From Phaseolus vulgaris (lineage: Eukaryota; Streptophyta; Magnoliopsida; Fabales; Fabaceae): a stretch of 64,000 bases of DNA. The stretch is taken from assembly GCF_000499845.2 (NCBI RefSeq), contig NC_023759.2, positions 48,582,172 through 48,646,171 of the forward strand, written 5' to 3'. Shown here piece by piece: positions 48,331-62,710 of the stretch. The stretch's first letter is position 1; each line of letters starts with the position of its first letter. The translations under genes were made by a program, and so were the position numbers. Under the pieces are notes generated by a model. The model did not search any database. It was not told the DNA's origin and saw only the letters and a program-made list of their open reading frames with translations.

Positions 48331-48891
48331 TTTTGAACGTGTCTAATAAGATTGATAAGAAAAATGTTATATCAAGTGTTTCCTATTTTTTTGAGTCTTG
48401 TATATCATTTTTCACCCTCGCTAACTTTTATTTCTGGATTTTGTAGTTTTAAAAAACAAATAAAAAATATAAACAAACAAAATCGCAATCGCCAATCTTC
48501 TTTCAAAGACTTCAATGAGCATCCTCTAAAAGTTTGAGCCCCAGTCATAACCCATCAGTGGGCTTTCCATTATTGGATCCAAAATCTTCTTACTAAATCT
48601 GGAATGAATTCTCATGTTCACCCCTCTTATTTAAAAATAAAAAGATATTTTTATTGTGTCATATAATGAATTTGGATATTAATACTGAGTATAAATAAAT
48701 ATGATAATAATAATACAAAAAGGTATAAGTAAATCCCAAAATCATAAATATGCAATAAGTAAACCTTCACTACCATTTCTCCTTATCCACATTCCAAGGA
48801 TAATTGTAGTGTAGTGTAAATAAGCAACCAAAAAGAAAAATGGTAAAACAAAACATAAAGGATCCAAACACGGTATAATATGTAGGAAGAA
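48331..48891. other. expansin 3' flank and spacer
   Basis: AT-rich; probable 3' UTR of the minus-strand expansin at the right side. The 61-codon frame at 48352-48537 is not supported. Confidence 0.5.
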
Positions 48892-50037
48892 CTAGATTCT
48901 GAAATTCTTGCCCAAGAAGGTTTGGCCGAATTGCCAATTAGATGGGACAATGTTCCAAGAGGTGGAGCTGCGTCGGTCACTGCCTGTCACCCTGAAGGAG
49001 AGTGACTGACCAACCAGAACCGTGTTTGACTGCCAGTTCTGCCCCCAGTTGCGGCTCATGCTCATCCACCCGCTCCTCGACCCTTTCAAGCTCGCCCTCA
49101 CGATATCCCCTGCACCTCCCACGTTGGTGATCAAGATCAAGTTGAAGTAACGGAATCCGTTCATCGTGAACCTCATCCCTCCTTCTTTCCTGCAACCCAC
49201 CCTGCATCCCACCACACCCAATCATTCACACAATGCACATATTATTTATTCATTCTTTCATACATTAATATAATTCCAACCATTTAACCATAATTCATTC
49301 TAGACATGTATAATTAACTCAAATTACTGTTTCTCTTTAATATTCACGTGAGCGTGTTGTGGGGTTTTATTCCCATAATTGTTACTATTTTCTACCATTT
49401 TAAGGAGTAGAGTACATTAGTTAAACTCTGTTTTATGATTCCAGGAAAGAAGCAAACGAGGTTGTTGGAAGTAGTACCGGCGGTAAGAGACAGGGACGAT
49501 GCCGGCACGATATTGTGCGATTTTAAGGAACATGGGCATGGCGAGGTCGAAGTGCGGTCTGGGAGGGTTGCACCAGCCGCCATTGTCGCTGGGGAGAGCG
49601 TAGTTAGGAGGGCAGAAGTTTGTGGCGGTGACGAAGATTGAAGGGTTACCGGGAAGACACCATTTTGGGTCATGGGTGCATTTAATTTGGAAACACGCTC
49701 CACAACTGAAGCCATTGTTGAACAGAGCAGTGCTGAGTGCCGCAGTATTGACACCATACCCTTGGGAGTATAGGTTCCCATACCCACATGCCCCTCCTAC
49801 AAAACATCACATCTTATATTTTATTTTTCTCACTGTTATATCTATAACACTCTTCATGCTGTTAGAGTATATGTAGATGATTTACGTACCCATAGTGCCT
49901 GAGGCGTCGCTGCCACCGTAGAAAGTGGCATGAGCGGTTTGCCATGGGCCACCGGAAAAGGCGCCGGGAATTTTTGCTTGGGAGGGAGTGAGAAAGGGCA
50001 AGAGGGAGACAATGGCAAAGATGTTCAGCATCGGCAT
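48892..50037 (-). CDS. alpha-expansin
   Basis: Three exons on the minus strand: 50037-49890, 49796-49478 and 49201-48892. Joints ATG G|GTACGT, TTTGTAG|GA, CG|GTACTA and GATGCAG|G are all in phase; 258 aa. The signal peptide (residues 1-21, cleavage after SQA) is followed by the GH45-like double-psi beta-barrel domain: [22 protein letters not shown], eight paired Cys, [25 protein letters not shown] and the diagnostic HFD in [10 protein letters not shown]. The C-terminal CBM63 domain contains [38 protein letters not shown] and FGQTF. Alpha-expansins loosen cellulose-xyloglucan contacts in walls at acid pH. The GN-P insertion and C-terminal NFRI place it near the EXPA4/6/16 or EXPA3/9 types, but a tree is required. 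At the domain junction it has RRVGCRK where RRVPCRK is usual. A TATA-like TATTTATT complement lies near 50116-50123. Confidence 0.96.
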
Positions 50038-53000
50038 TGTATTTTTACTGGTGCAATGAAAGTGTTGAGTAGGGTTTTGTTTTGGTGATGAGGAAATGGA
50101 GGAAGGGTTGGCATGTATTTATTATGGAGGGAGAGTGGCTAAAGCTTCAATCTTATTATAGAGAGCCACCAAGAGATTTTTAGTTTCATCTTATTACATC
50201 ATATTAAAAAAACTTTAAAATTAAATCAACTTTATAAAACCAGTTCTAAAAATTAAGTTTACACCTTGAAGTATATACTATAAAGTATACGTATATTTAA
50301 TGGACGTGAAATCTAATATAAAAGCAATGATGTCAATAGGTGAAAGAAAAGGAGAATGTGTTTACAAGATGATAATACTATGTTGTTTTTTATGCATGTT
50401 TCATGGTGATTGTTAATATATTAAGTTGCATTCATATGATGCAAGAAAAAGCGTGGAAGGGTTGGTGTTACAATGAATGAGAGAAAGGAATTTGAATGAG
50501 CAGAAGGCTGACATAAAATCCCTTTGCTTCATTTGGAAGTTGTGCTATGAAGCAACCATTTCTGTGTTCAGAATTTGGAAACCACACGCAGTTTTACATT
50601 TGCAGTGAATAGTGCAGTATATATTGTTTTAAGCTGCCACATAGAATTGATTTTGAATTATCAGATATGTTATATGTGCTTATATGCATTTAAATCGTAT
50701 ATTTATATTCAGATGTGTGTTTTATAATAAAAACTAAATTTCTAAATTTATACAAACATGTCATACATTATTAAAAAATAAAATAAAATAAAATAAAACA
50801 AAAAGGGAAGATTGTTAGACTACTGATTTATAGTTAGTAATCAACTATTTAAAAATATGTTTTCAGTTACCGAATGTCTCATTTAAAGAAATTGTTAATT
50901 TAATTATAATTGAGAATTGTAATTGGTTTTTTTTTTTTACAGAACTTATATTGAAATTCCTATCAAATTTAATATGACCTATGTATATTTATATAAAAGT
51001 TTACGATAAATATTAACATAAGTTATTTGTTAGTTCTATTTTAGGATGATCCATAATTAATGATGTCAAATAATCATGCACTTTACGTAATTTTGATCGG
51101 AATATTCATATTCAATAAACATAATAAGTATGTATAGGAAAATCTAACTTTTCAAATAAGATACGGATACGAATATAAAAAATAATTTTAATTAATTTTA
51201 CACCTAATGCAAAAGAAATAAAAAAATCATAAACGTATAATAGGTGAATATAAAAGGAATATAAAAAGTGTTAATAAAAAAATTTATAGGTAAAAGTGAT
51301 TCATATATATCATTTTACATATAGTAAGACTGTGCAACATTTTTTATTAGACATATTTTTCCGTGCGTGAAAAACTTAGACATTAGATAAGATAATTATT
51401 ATTATTTTTGTTCTACTATGTTACAGGACAAAATATGAATCATTCATGTCTTGGACACACCATTCTTTTATAACACAATTTTTTTTAAATAATTAATTTT
51501 AAAATACTAAATTATTTTTGGAAGCTACAACACGTAACTAACTCTTTTTTTATAAAAGTTGTATCCCTTAAATGTTCCAAATCTATATATTAAATCTATT
51601 ATGGATAAAAAAAAACTAAGTTATTTTTATTTAAACGTGCTACAAAATTAAAAATAATTAATTATATAATAATTGGAAGCACATATAAAAGATAAAAGAC
51701 TACTTGAAATGTATAAGTTATATTAATAAATAGATACCCATTTATTGTGTTTTATTTGAAACTCTAAAATTAAGAATGAACTATTATATATTGTATTTAT
51801 TTAATTTTCTAAGAATTTAAATTAATAGTTTTTAAAAATTTGAAGTTAATTTATATTTAAAATTCAAATAAATTTATTTTTGAATTATATATTAGAATAA
51901 AATTGAAAAACTTATAAACTAACTATGTATATCATAACTACTCCATGAGTAACACTTGAGTGACTTGGCATATCACATACTACTCCATAAGTAACACTCG
52001 AATGACTTGATTAAGGCATGCATATATATTAGATTTAACAATCATATTTTGAACCAAATCAACAAAATTTGTGATATGATGAACAAAGAGATGATACTAA
52101 TTAAGGCACTACCTACCTCAGAATCATGGACATTATTTCAGTACTTGATAATTCTTCCCAGTAAAAGTTATGACCTCAACTATGGTCACTTTAAATTAAT
52201 ATGTAAATTAAAACGGTTTGAGTTTAGATGTTTATAACTCAAGGTGTGCTAAAGATTGGAGATTTTGAGAAATGAATATCATTATTGAGATTGGAGATCC
52301 AAAATCAAAACTATATTATTAAAAATTATAGATAATTAGATTTTTTTTTAAATCTTAAGCTACTATGAACACAATCACCATGTCATTACAATGTTTTAAA
52401 TAATTTATTCTAATAATTTATGTTCAATTGTTTTCTTTTACATATTTACTTTTATGTATTGTATTTATTTTAAATATTTTTTTACTATATTTTATTTATT
52501 TTACTATAAGAAAATCATTAAATAAAAAATTAAGATCAGAGATAAAAGATAATTAATAACTATATTAATTAAGTTAGATATTATTTTATAAACTTAAAAA
52601 TTTATTGATATTTAAAGTAGTTTATATTATTAATAAAAAAAATTATAAATTAATATCTAACTAATTTTCTTAATAATAGAAACTTCTTTAAATATCAATA
52701 ATATTTTAACTTTTAAAATAATATCTAGCTTAACTAGTGTAATAAATTATTATTTTTTTATTTAATAATTTTTTAGTGTTTAGTATTTATTATCTTTAAC
52801 TTTGAATACATTGTCAAAAAATTTTACGTTGTTTTTTCCTAAATAATTATTTTTAAGATATTTATAAACATTTGATTGGTAAAAAATTAATCACATGCCA
52901 TAACAAAAGATTAAGTAAGAATTAAATTTTCTACATTGCATCTAAAAGTAAAATTATTTTAAAGATTCTTTCATATATTTTTTGTGTACGTTTTCTTTGA

Positions 53001-56000
53001 TGGGAAGTTTTGTATGGATAGTAGGTATTACGGTTGGAGGGTACACCAAACTGGTGCAAAGGAACAATGATTGAAACACATTCTGTCGACTGTACAAGAA
53101 AGTTACCAAAGCTATGATTTGAAGTAAATTAGGAACAGGGTACAGAAGCAAGCATGGTCTTATTCGATTTGAATTTATTTATTTTGATATGAAAGTAGAT
53201 TGGAGTCATGCGTATATTTATGGAAATCGAAGATGCATGGAGGAAGGTTTAATGATCTGAATGAGCTTGAAATTGAAGACATGGGAATGAAACTTCTTAA
53301 AAGAGCAATGATCTGTTCCACACTCAGAATATACTTCAATCATGTCTTATGTGTTTAGACATCACAAGAGAAAAAAAAATGGAAGAAAGTAAATAAAAAT
53401 AGAAGCATATATATATCTTTTTGGAATCAAATTTATAAGTTAACTAGTTATTATAAAAATGCTATAAAAAGAAGTATCATCATAAACAATGATAAGGAGT
53501 GCATCACATTTGCACTTTAGAAGATTGGCAATAATGTTTAATATGATTTAGTATACCCTACTTGTTCATATATGTTGTTATTGAAAAGTTGGTTAATCTT
53601 TAAAAACAATATTAGAACATTTCAATCTTTACCATGACATGTCTCCTAAGTTGAAATACTTACTTGAAGAGGTTCTAGTAAAAATAAAAACATAAGTTGT
53701 TAGTTATTCTCTATACATCTAAGGGTAGAATGATCGAGGACGTTAATGATTAAATAATTTAGGACGTGTTAATAGTTAGTACTAACTTAATCACGTAAGA
53801 TATCATGATTAGTTAATACACCTTGATAATTAGGTAATATGAGGATTAATTATAGCATACATACTTTAAGTTAGGTTTAACAGTAAAAGGACTCATTATA
53901 ATGTAATGTAAATAAGCATAACAATTAAAACAAAAGTACGTCATTGTTATAACCCGATCTAGAGCCAAAGCTTGAGAGTTAGGAAAAAAAAGGACAAAGT
54001 GAAACACGACTAAAGAGAAGAAATCAATTGTTTAACCGATAATCCTTAATATCTCAACTTCCACTGTGTAAAACCAAATAGATTTCCAATATTTTTTTCT
54101 TATTTCAGACCTAACAAAACCTAAACTAATTATGATAGTGACATCCTTAAATTGATAATTTATTTTTCTACCATGATGGTCACTAATCTCAAATATATGT
54201 TGGAAAATCAAAATTAATTCTTTTTTTTTTGTGTAGATACAAAATGAGCACTCATGGAAGCAATAAGCGGACAAAACAAATAGAGCAAAATAGAATAATG
54301 ACACCGATAATTTTTAGCATGGAAAACCTCATGAACTTGAGAAGTAAAACTCACGAGACCTATTTCAGAAAATGTCTTCATTATGAAAGTAAAATTATAA
54401 CATTTGTTTGTCTCACTCTACGAGGATAATACCTAATTTCATCCAATAAGGATGAAATACAAAGTCTCTCTAGCATCTTCCTATATATATTCTAATCTCA
54501 CACTGTGATAGATATCTTTCTCTCATCTACTCTCTATGTTATTCTTTTCTCTTGTTTACATTTCTCTTTCTCACAAGTTTGTTTTATATGAAAGAGAGAA
54601 ATGCTTCATTATAAATAGATAATGTATAATTACTCTTTGTTACTTTTTCAAGATAACTTGAAAAAACAATTTTTAACTTTTTTAAGTTGAACTTCACAAT
54701 TTTCTAAAAACTATAAAATTTCAAGACATTCAAATATCCATCATCAAGTCTATTTAATAAATTAATTATCAAAATTTATTAGTGATGTTCTCTAAGTTGA
54801 TGAAAAATAATAGTTGGTCCTGTGGGGTCTTTCGTATCTGAATGAATCTGTCCTTCCTTTTCTTAGTATTGTTTTAAATAGAATATTGATTTGATTTGGA
54901 GATGGGATGGCAGAACCTTCAAATGATTAAACTTTATTTCTTAAAAAAAAACAGCTGGTTGTGAGATCTAGTAAGTACCTCAGCATCATTCTCGTTGATT
55001 GCGACAAATAACAAAACAAAAACTTATCCTAAGTTACTGTATGTTTGTAGAAGATATAATGGTAAATTTGCAAGACTAATTAATCCACCTTTGAACTGAA
55101 AAGGGATTAGTGACTATGATTATTATACTAATATGGTCATTACCAATTTTAAATTATTATTTGTTGACGAACAAATCTTTGAAGCTACGGAATGTTGAAC
55201 GCTAGAACTCGTACTTATTTATTTTGAAGGTATATCATTAGCAATTTAAGCATGACATGTTAATCGATCACATTACTCAACAACCACTGGTGGTTAAAGC
55301 ATTAGTGATTCTTAATTCATTTTAATATTAATATAACACGCTTATTATGGGTAATTTATTATGAAAATTTAATATGGTTCAAATTATAATATTTCGTTTG
55401 AATAAATTCTAATTTTCTCCTTCATTGAAATTTTAGTCGCTTGTCCAACCATACTCATCCTATTTCAATCAACTTATTACTTTTAAGCCTTTCGTGAAAT
55501 ATTTTGTTATATAAAATAATCCTACAATCCAAAATATTTGAATAAAAAATAAGAAATTGTAAATTTGATGTATTCTAACTACTAATAAAACAAGTCTAAG
55601 TAAAATTTATTACGACATAAAAAATTTATATTAATAAAAATAAAATAAAGCTAGAGTTTTATATGCGACAATCTCTGTCTAAAAGATTTTTATTCACAAA
55701 AATAAGAAAAAGAAAAAAGAAAACAATAGATTCAGAAAAGTTTGAATTGGATTGATTAGAGGCCCAAAAGAGCAACCATGAGATTGTTGAACAAGCCATC
55801 TATTCGCACCCATAAGTTGTTATTTAAACCTCATATTATTGTTGAACCTTCTTCTCTAAACCTCTTTATGGATTGACACAAAAAGGGATAAGGTGGGCCC
55901 TGAGATTCGCAATGTTTTTCTTAAATACATATATAAGTTTAAAATTAACTAATATAGTTTTTTTGTTTATTAAAAATTTAAATCATCATCATCTATGTTT

Positions 56001-59000
56001 CGTTCTGAATATATCTTTTTTCTTTATCATAAAAGAATTTACTATTGTTGATATTTTTTTAATAAAAAATTAATTTCTTTTAAGCTTCGTTATTTTTTTT
56101 CTCTTTTTTTAAATACGGATAATATTAAAATATTTTTATTAAGAATTATGTTTTCACCATAAATCTTTATTATTGTTGTTTTGAACTATCTAAATTGATA
56201 GTGATGTTGATACGAATATGGAAATACATATGATTTTTAAAATATAAGACACGATATATGAATTTATATATTATATAATTATGAAATATATAAATTGACA
56301 ATAAAGATTGTATTTAAGTATGTTTCAGTTTTTTAGCAGAAAAATATTTTTAATGACTGATTCAAAATGATTTACTTTTATTTTTATAATCATAATAAAT
56401 ATTTATATAATAAGTTTAAATTTATAGAAAATTAATGTATTTTTCTTTATTAAAATTGTGTTAGAATCGTCAGAAATTCATTAAATATTTTTTGAATTAA
56501 ACACTTCGTCGATACATGTGTTCGATACAGACACACCATTTAAGAGGAGTGTCTGAACCTCATAAGTTCTTAAAAAGATGGATAAAATCATTATTTCAAT
56601 ATTTATTACTTATTAAAAAATAGAAAAAAGGAAAAGGAAAATTTTAATACTTATTATTTTTAATTGAATAATATTAGAATTCAAAATTAACCTATTTTAA
56701 TAATATAGGAAAATTAATGTTTTTTTTTTCAAAATGAATTCAATTAATTAAAGAGGCATAGCTAGTACGAGGACAGCAAATTATAAAGCTTCTATAATTT
56801 CATTAATGTGATAATTTAATGTATCATTTTTGGAAAACATCATTTATAATATCATAAATTGATTGCACATGCAGAAAAAGCTGGTGATGCCCAGTTAGGA
56901 ACCAATACGTGATCATAGTCAACCAATCCTTCTTTTCCCTCAACAAATAATAATTATTCTTCTCACCTACTTCATATTTCTGTCACCTTTATGGATTTTA
57001 TATTTCTCAATTTTTTTATATTTATTCTTTCTATTTTTTTACATAAAAAAATAATTTAATAATTTAAACATTTGACTAATATTTTAATACAATAAAAAAT
57101 ATCACATTAATTAATTTTAGTAAATAATACTATTATAAATTAATTTTAGTTTTATATGCACTGTTATTAAAATTGGATCAATTTAAGAAAAGTATTGAAT
57201 TAATATATTGTAATTGAAGTAAAAGGTTATTAGCTAAATGGTGTATAAAATAAGTTTAGTAAATAAATAAATAAATCAATTAATCAATAAAATAATTCTT
57301 TTAAAAGGTTAAAAATATTTTTTAATATAATAAAGGCCTATACTGAAAGAAAAAAAAGTTAGTGCCAGTGTGGTTTGTATATTATTGTTTTCAATAATTT
57401 CATTATATCCATTCCCTTACATTGTCTTTTTATATTCCTTCATAGAAATAAAAAAATGTAATACAAAAATTCTTGAGCCTAATTAAAAAAGTATGATTCT
57501 TTTTATTTTATCTTTTTCCTTTTGTATTAAATCAATGAAAAAATTAAACGAAAATAAAGATATAATTATAAATATTAATTAATATGATTTTTAAACTTTT
57601 AAAAATAGCATATAAATAATAGATACAAAATTACGGAGTAATATTTGTGAATCATTCGGTGCTTTTCTTTTTAAACTTCTAGTCTTAAATCACTGTTTTT
57701 TGTTTTGTTTTTTTTTTACATTTCAGTTCAACACATTTCTCTTCTTTTTGTTTTCTTCATGGTAGATTACCGATTCAACAAGAAAGTTAACATCCCATTT
57801 TAATAGTAACGACCGAACTGAACATTGAAATGACAGAACCATTTTTTGTTTTCCTATGTAGACAACAGATATTTTATTAAGTGAACAAAGGCCTGGTACA
57901 ATGTTAAATAAAATGTTCTGCTACTTTTTCCCAGTGATTTGATGAGTTGGAATGGAAAAGATAAATGCAATCATAGAAAGAAGATACAGTGAGGCATGCA
58001 GATTTTCATTTAAAGCTTAAGCATAGATGTGCGGTTAGTGATCCAAATTCAATTACAAGCATGAGTATTTTTCAAGTAACTCTTCTGTTTGGAAGTCAAA
58101 TTTAGCAACGCAAGTCTGAAGAATGGTTTTTCACTTTACACATTCCACATTATCATTTTTATATACCAACCAAATACCTATTGGATGAGACTATTGAAAG
58201 ACTGACTAAACATATGTTCAGTAAATGGGCTTAATCATTGTATTTTTTATAATTTTTATTTAAAGAAATTATTGTAGTTATAATTGATGTACAAGAAAAT
58301 CTACTAGTTATTTATATGAATATAGGTTATAGTTGACGATCAAATCACGTTAAATTCTGTATTATCTATTTTTTGCAGTTGATTCGTAACTATGTGTGTT
58401 GATTCCAGTCCGTTTTTTCTATCAGTATACGTAGAGAAACTTGTGAATGACGTTAAGCAGTTAGTGTTTTGATTTTATGCATCGAGGGGACAAATAGCTG
58501 GCGTAGCAAACGGAGACATGCTGTATTCACAAGTAATCACATGCTCAAAATATGCTATGCTATATCAAATCACACCCATTTCAAACTTCAAAAAACTGCT
58601 TCCCATTCTCTCATCACACACAACTTCACTTTTCCAACGTGCAAGCTTTTCATGCCTTTCTAATCTAAGAACCCATCTTTGTAGTTCCTTCTTACATGTT
58701 GTGGAAACGCGTAGTTTTATTCCTGATAGATTAAAAAAATCAGAATGCAATGTAGACTCCCAATTATTGGGTACAAAGTCATAAATCTAACTCTAACAAG
58801 TTTGTCACATGGCTTCCCTATGTGTAGTTTGCATTTTTGTTCTTTGCTTCAAAGCCCAAAAATAAAAAAAGCTTCCCAGACAAAACTTTTTGTACATACT
58901 ATCCTAATCTTGATCGTAGCATCTAATATGATAACTTATTATATATTTCTTTATTTATACTGGGATTATTCTCTGCCATCTCGTAATTACAACCCACCAA

Positions 59001-59524
59001 ATTAATTAACTTTCTTCACAAAGGTTTCAATTTCACCATATTCCTTTCTTCACCTTCCAGCTACCACTTTAGGAAAAAGTAACATAGCCAACTTCCATTT
59101 TTGTTGTGCAAGGAACCCAACTCCTTCACCAACTATATTTTATTCAAACAAGAACACCCTCAAAGCCATTGTTAAGTAACTCGCAATCATCTCACCAATA
59201 AATGTTGATAAAGAGGTTAGTTACTGAATTTAAGGTTGGATTGAGTTTGTCCCATTGGTTTTTGTTAATGCCATTATTTATCATCTTGAAACTCCTTAGT
59301 TTGCTTCATCTACTTTGTTTCCTTAACACAAATTCATACTTATAATTCTATTAATTATTGAAAGAAGGACATTTACTGTTTGGCAATACGGTATGAAAAG
59401 CCTTGAAAATTAAGTGGTAGCTGAATAATAATGATTGGATTATGTTATTAAGAAGTGGAAATATATAGTGTGTACGGTGGTTTCAATAATAGGTGGTATG
59501 ATAAGTTCACTTAATTATGATAAA

Positions 59525-59640
59525 TTTAAAATGACTCTGATACCATATTAAGAATTTAACTTTAAACCTAATTCAATCTTATAAAATTAAAATTTAGACT
59601 CATTTATATACGATAAAATATCATCTTAATGATTCAATTT
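59525..59640 (-). mobile_element. degenerate LTR end with primer-binding site
   Basis: CTCTGATACCAT (about 59535-59546) is the complement of the tRNA-Met primer-binding motif ATGGTATCAGAG. The adjacent sequence, read on the minus strand, follows the same order as the 42725-43166 element: TATATAAATGAGTC, TTTTATAAGATTGAATTAGG, TTTAAAGTTAAA. Only one end is visible. Confidence 0.5.
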
Positions 59641-59810
59641 GTCATAGATTTTACTTATTAAAAATTTGATTTATCTGAAACCGTTTGACAAATACATATT
59701 CATTCTTGCTTTAACATTGAATTGTAGAGTCCAGTCAAGCTCAAATTGGCAACGAAAGACCTCAGAAGGTAGCCAGCAACTGAAATTGACCCTGTTTAAT
59801 GTGTGTATAA

Positions 59811-59851
<41 letters not shown>
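59811..59851. repeat. AT dinucleotide microsatellite
   Basis: About 41 bp of AT repeat with one GT interruption. Confidence 0.95.
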
Positions 59852-61765
59852 GTTTGATATAGAGTATTTAGGTGTTAATTTAATATGAAGAGAAGGAAAC
59901 GTAAGAGTGATCTCTACCTATGGTAGATATTTTATTTTGGGTTCTGTTTGTTAATTTCAAGGGGTTTGCTGTGCGATCTGGAATCTGGAATCACCACATG
60001 CATTCAACGCGTTATTATTCAAAATTTTATTCTTCAGACCTTTTCAGAAGAAGACTTAGAATATAACTCAAATATGTCCATCAATTAAAAAGAATAAAAA
60101 GATCAAAGGTCTCTCAAGATTAAAATTAAGTGTTTCTGGATTTATATTATTTAAAAAATTTAAACCAGATAAAATTGACTTAGCTTTCGTTTAATCAGAT
60201 CTAACTAAATTAAATAAATTAATTTTAATAATTAGAATTATGTATTAAATTTGTAATTTACAAATTCAATGAGTAGTATGAACAAATTAATAATGCGATT
60301 CTTCTTTTATTAATTACTATTATCATTATTATTACTACTAAAAAATTATTAATACAATTCAACAGATAAAAAATAATTAGTGACTAACTAAATTATATAT
60401 TATGTTATGAAAAAAAAGTTATTGATATCTAAAGTAATTTTTAAATTAATATTTAATTAATTATTAGCTATTAAGATTTTAATTATCATTTATAATTAAA
60501 CTAATTAGTAGTTAAAATATTAATAATTAATTAAATATTAATTTAAAAACTAACTTATAAATTAAAAAAATATTAATATAATTTTTAAAAAATAATATTT
60601 AATTTAATTAATATAGTAATTAGTTATTATTGATTTCTAAAATTATTTTTTATTTAATAATTTTGTTGTACTGATGAGTCATTTTTAAACCAAATAATAT
60701 GTGAATGTTTTTTTCAAAATGAAACTTTGTACATTTGTTTTGAAATAAATTTGATTAATTATTCAGGTTGATTTAATCTACTTTGTAAATAAAAAATAAA
60801 ATGAATAAAAAATTGATTAATTTGAATTTGACGTGAACACACTTTGAGAATATTAATACCCAAACGTTGAAAATTAACGAACCCAACCCAATTATCTCTG
60901 GTTGATGATGTTACCTTAAAAAATATTGCACGTGACAGATTTATTATTACCGAATACTTTTCTTGTCTTGTATCATTTGGTGTATACGCTTCTGACGTAT
61001 TGTCCCTTAATTAAGTCGATAAACGGATAAGAAAAATAATGCAAATGATTTGGAGGTGTCTATGTTCCTTAAATAACATAAACTTAAATCTATCCTTGTC
61101 ACTGTTATATTATGGTGGCGTTTTATATGTTTTTTCTTATAATTTATAAGTTTATTTAACTACTTCATAATTTATTTTAAACAATATCAAGTTATTTGTT
61201 AGATAAAATTATTTTAATAATTCTCACCTTATTTGTAAACGCCACCTTAACTTGTGGTTTATTTAAATATTTTTTAAGTAATTAATTTCTGTTTCTATTT
61301 CATTCATATTATTTATTTATGTGAAATCTTTTATTAGAAATTGTTTGCTTATATCTTGTCACGTATATCAAGAATAAAAAATTGTATAAATAGATTATAA
61401 AATTTTATTCTTTATTTTATTATCATTCGTTATCTCTAATATTTTAGTTTATTTAATTTTTTTCTAACCTTAAAAATAATTTGTCTATTTGTACTATTAG
61501 ATTACATTTCTTACGGGGGGGAACAAGATAAAAATTAAATTGAACTTATTAGAGTTGTAATATAGGCAAGTAGTTTAAATCCTACTGAGAAATAAGAAAT
61601 AAGTTTTTGTTTTTCTCATCTTTTAGTGTAGGGATGTAGTGATAGTCTATACAAATTGATATTACTTAGATGTATAAAGAATATGTTTGCTAGAGTGCTG
61701 GTGGATATTGATCTGTTGTCCCCTCTTCTTGATCACCTCTTGGTTACTTTGCTTTTGTAGCTGGT

Positions 61766-62710
61766 GTGGAATATGAATGGCTCTCTCAATTTTGTTCTCA
61801 TTGTAAGATGATTGGGCACGAGCTTGCTCAGTGTCGGGTGATCCATGACCAGGGTCGTGTTCCTGGGCCTCAACATAAACCTTCTCAGAAGACACCTTCT
61901 GATGAACAGGAACAAGGGAGGACCACGATTCCAACCCAACGTAAAGAATATCGAAAAAAAGATCTGCAGACGAAGCTCTTAGAAGGTCCCATGGATAATT
62001 TGAAAGTTGATGCTACTGGTGGGGTTAATGTAGGGTCACCCTTGGGTCACCTTGCTGATAAAACAGATGGAAGGGAGGATGATTTTGTAGATATGCCTCC
62101 TCTTGAGGATGCTTCAGATCATGATAGGTCCTTACCCAAGCAGGGGTTGTCCACTCCCACTTTGGATTCACTTGTTGTTATTCAAGCTAAGGACTCAGAG
62201 TCACATTCAACGACTCTTATTGATGATCATCAGGTGGAGGCCTATACTCCTGTGATTGTACCATCTCCGTTGCGTACTACCTCTCCTCGGAGGGCTAAAT
62301 CACATGCAGATACTAATCCTAATGTGGAGGTCTCTACTATTGTGACTGTACCATCTCAGTCGCCTCATACCTCCCCTCGGAAGGCTAAATATATTGGGGA
62401 TGTTAAAGCAATATCGTTGGTTCTTCAAAATCACTTTTCCTCTCTTGATGGTTTGGAAACTACATATGTGGGAGGTGATTCTCATATTGGAGCGTCAACT
62501 ATTCTGCCTACCATTGTTGGAATTAATTCTGATCATATTGAAAATCAGGTTGTTTCAAAATTTTGGGCTCACTCTAATGAGATGGAGGAGGATGGTAGTG
62601 ATAATGAGGAAGAAACAGTTCGCACTAAAAGAAAACCAGGGAGACCACCTAAGGGGACTGGTAAATCCAGGAAAACTGCTAAGGCAGTTCTCTCTACAAC
62701 GTCGCAATGA
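61766..62710 (+). pseudogene. LINE ORF1 (gag-like) remnant with zinc knuckle
   Basis: A 314-codon open stretch inside the LINE. It begins just before the CCHC knuckle, so the nucleic-acid-binding C-terminal half of ORF1 is present but the N-terminal DUF4283 part is out of frame. The remainder is acidic and Ser/Thr/Pro-rich with two roughly repeated blocks (PSPLRTTSPRRAKS and PSQSPHTSPRKAK), then an AT-hook-like basic patch. It overlaps the start of the endonuclease ORF by 4 bp, as is common in LINEs. Confidence 0.75.

Larger units (their letters stand above)
50038..61679. other. 11.6-kb gene-free AT-rich region with repeat remnants
   Basis: No supported gene on either strand; frames are under 95 codons and compositionally random. 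Remnants: LTR-like sequence near 50200-50310 (minus orientation); a segment near 53700-53950 resembling 12160-12300; a minus-oriented PBS/LTR piece near 59525-59640; an AT microsatellite at 59811-59851; and long A/T tracts around 52400-52850 and 60150-60700, the latter with mutually inverted short AATTAATA-type units. Such islands are typical of decayed transposon beds. Confidence 0.55.

Noticed and set aside
49392..49787. 131-codon minus-strand frame over expansin exon 2
   Set aside because: Out of frame with the expansin; a shadow of the GC-rich exon.
58469..59005. Cluster of short plus- and minus-strand frames
   Set aside because: Overlapping random frames without motifs or splice logic.
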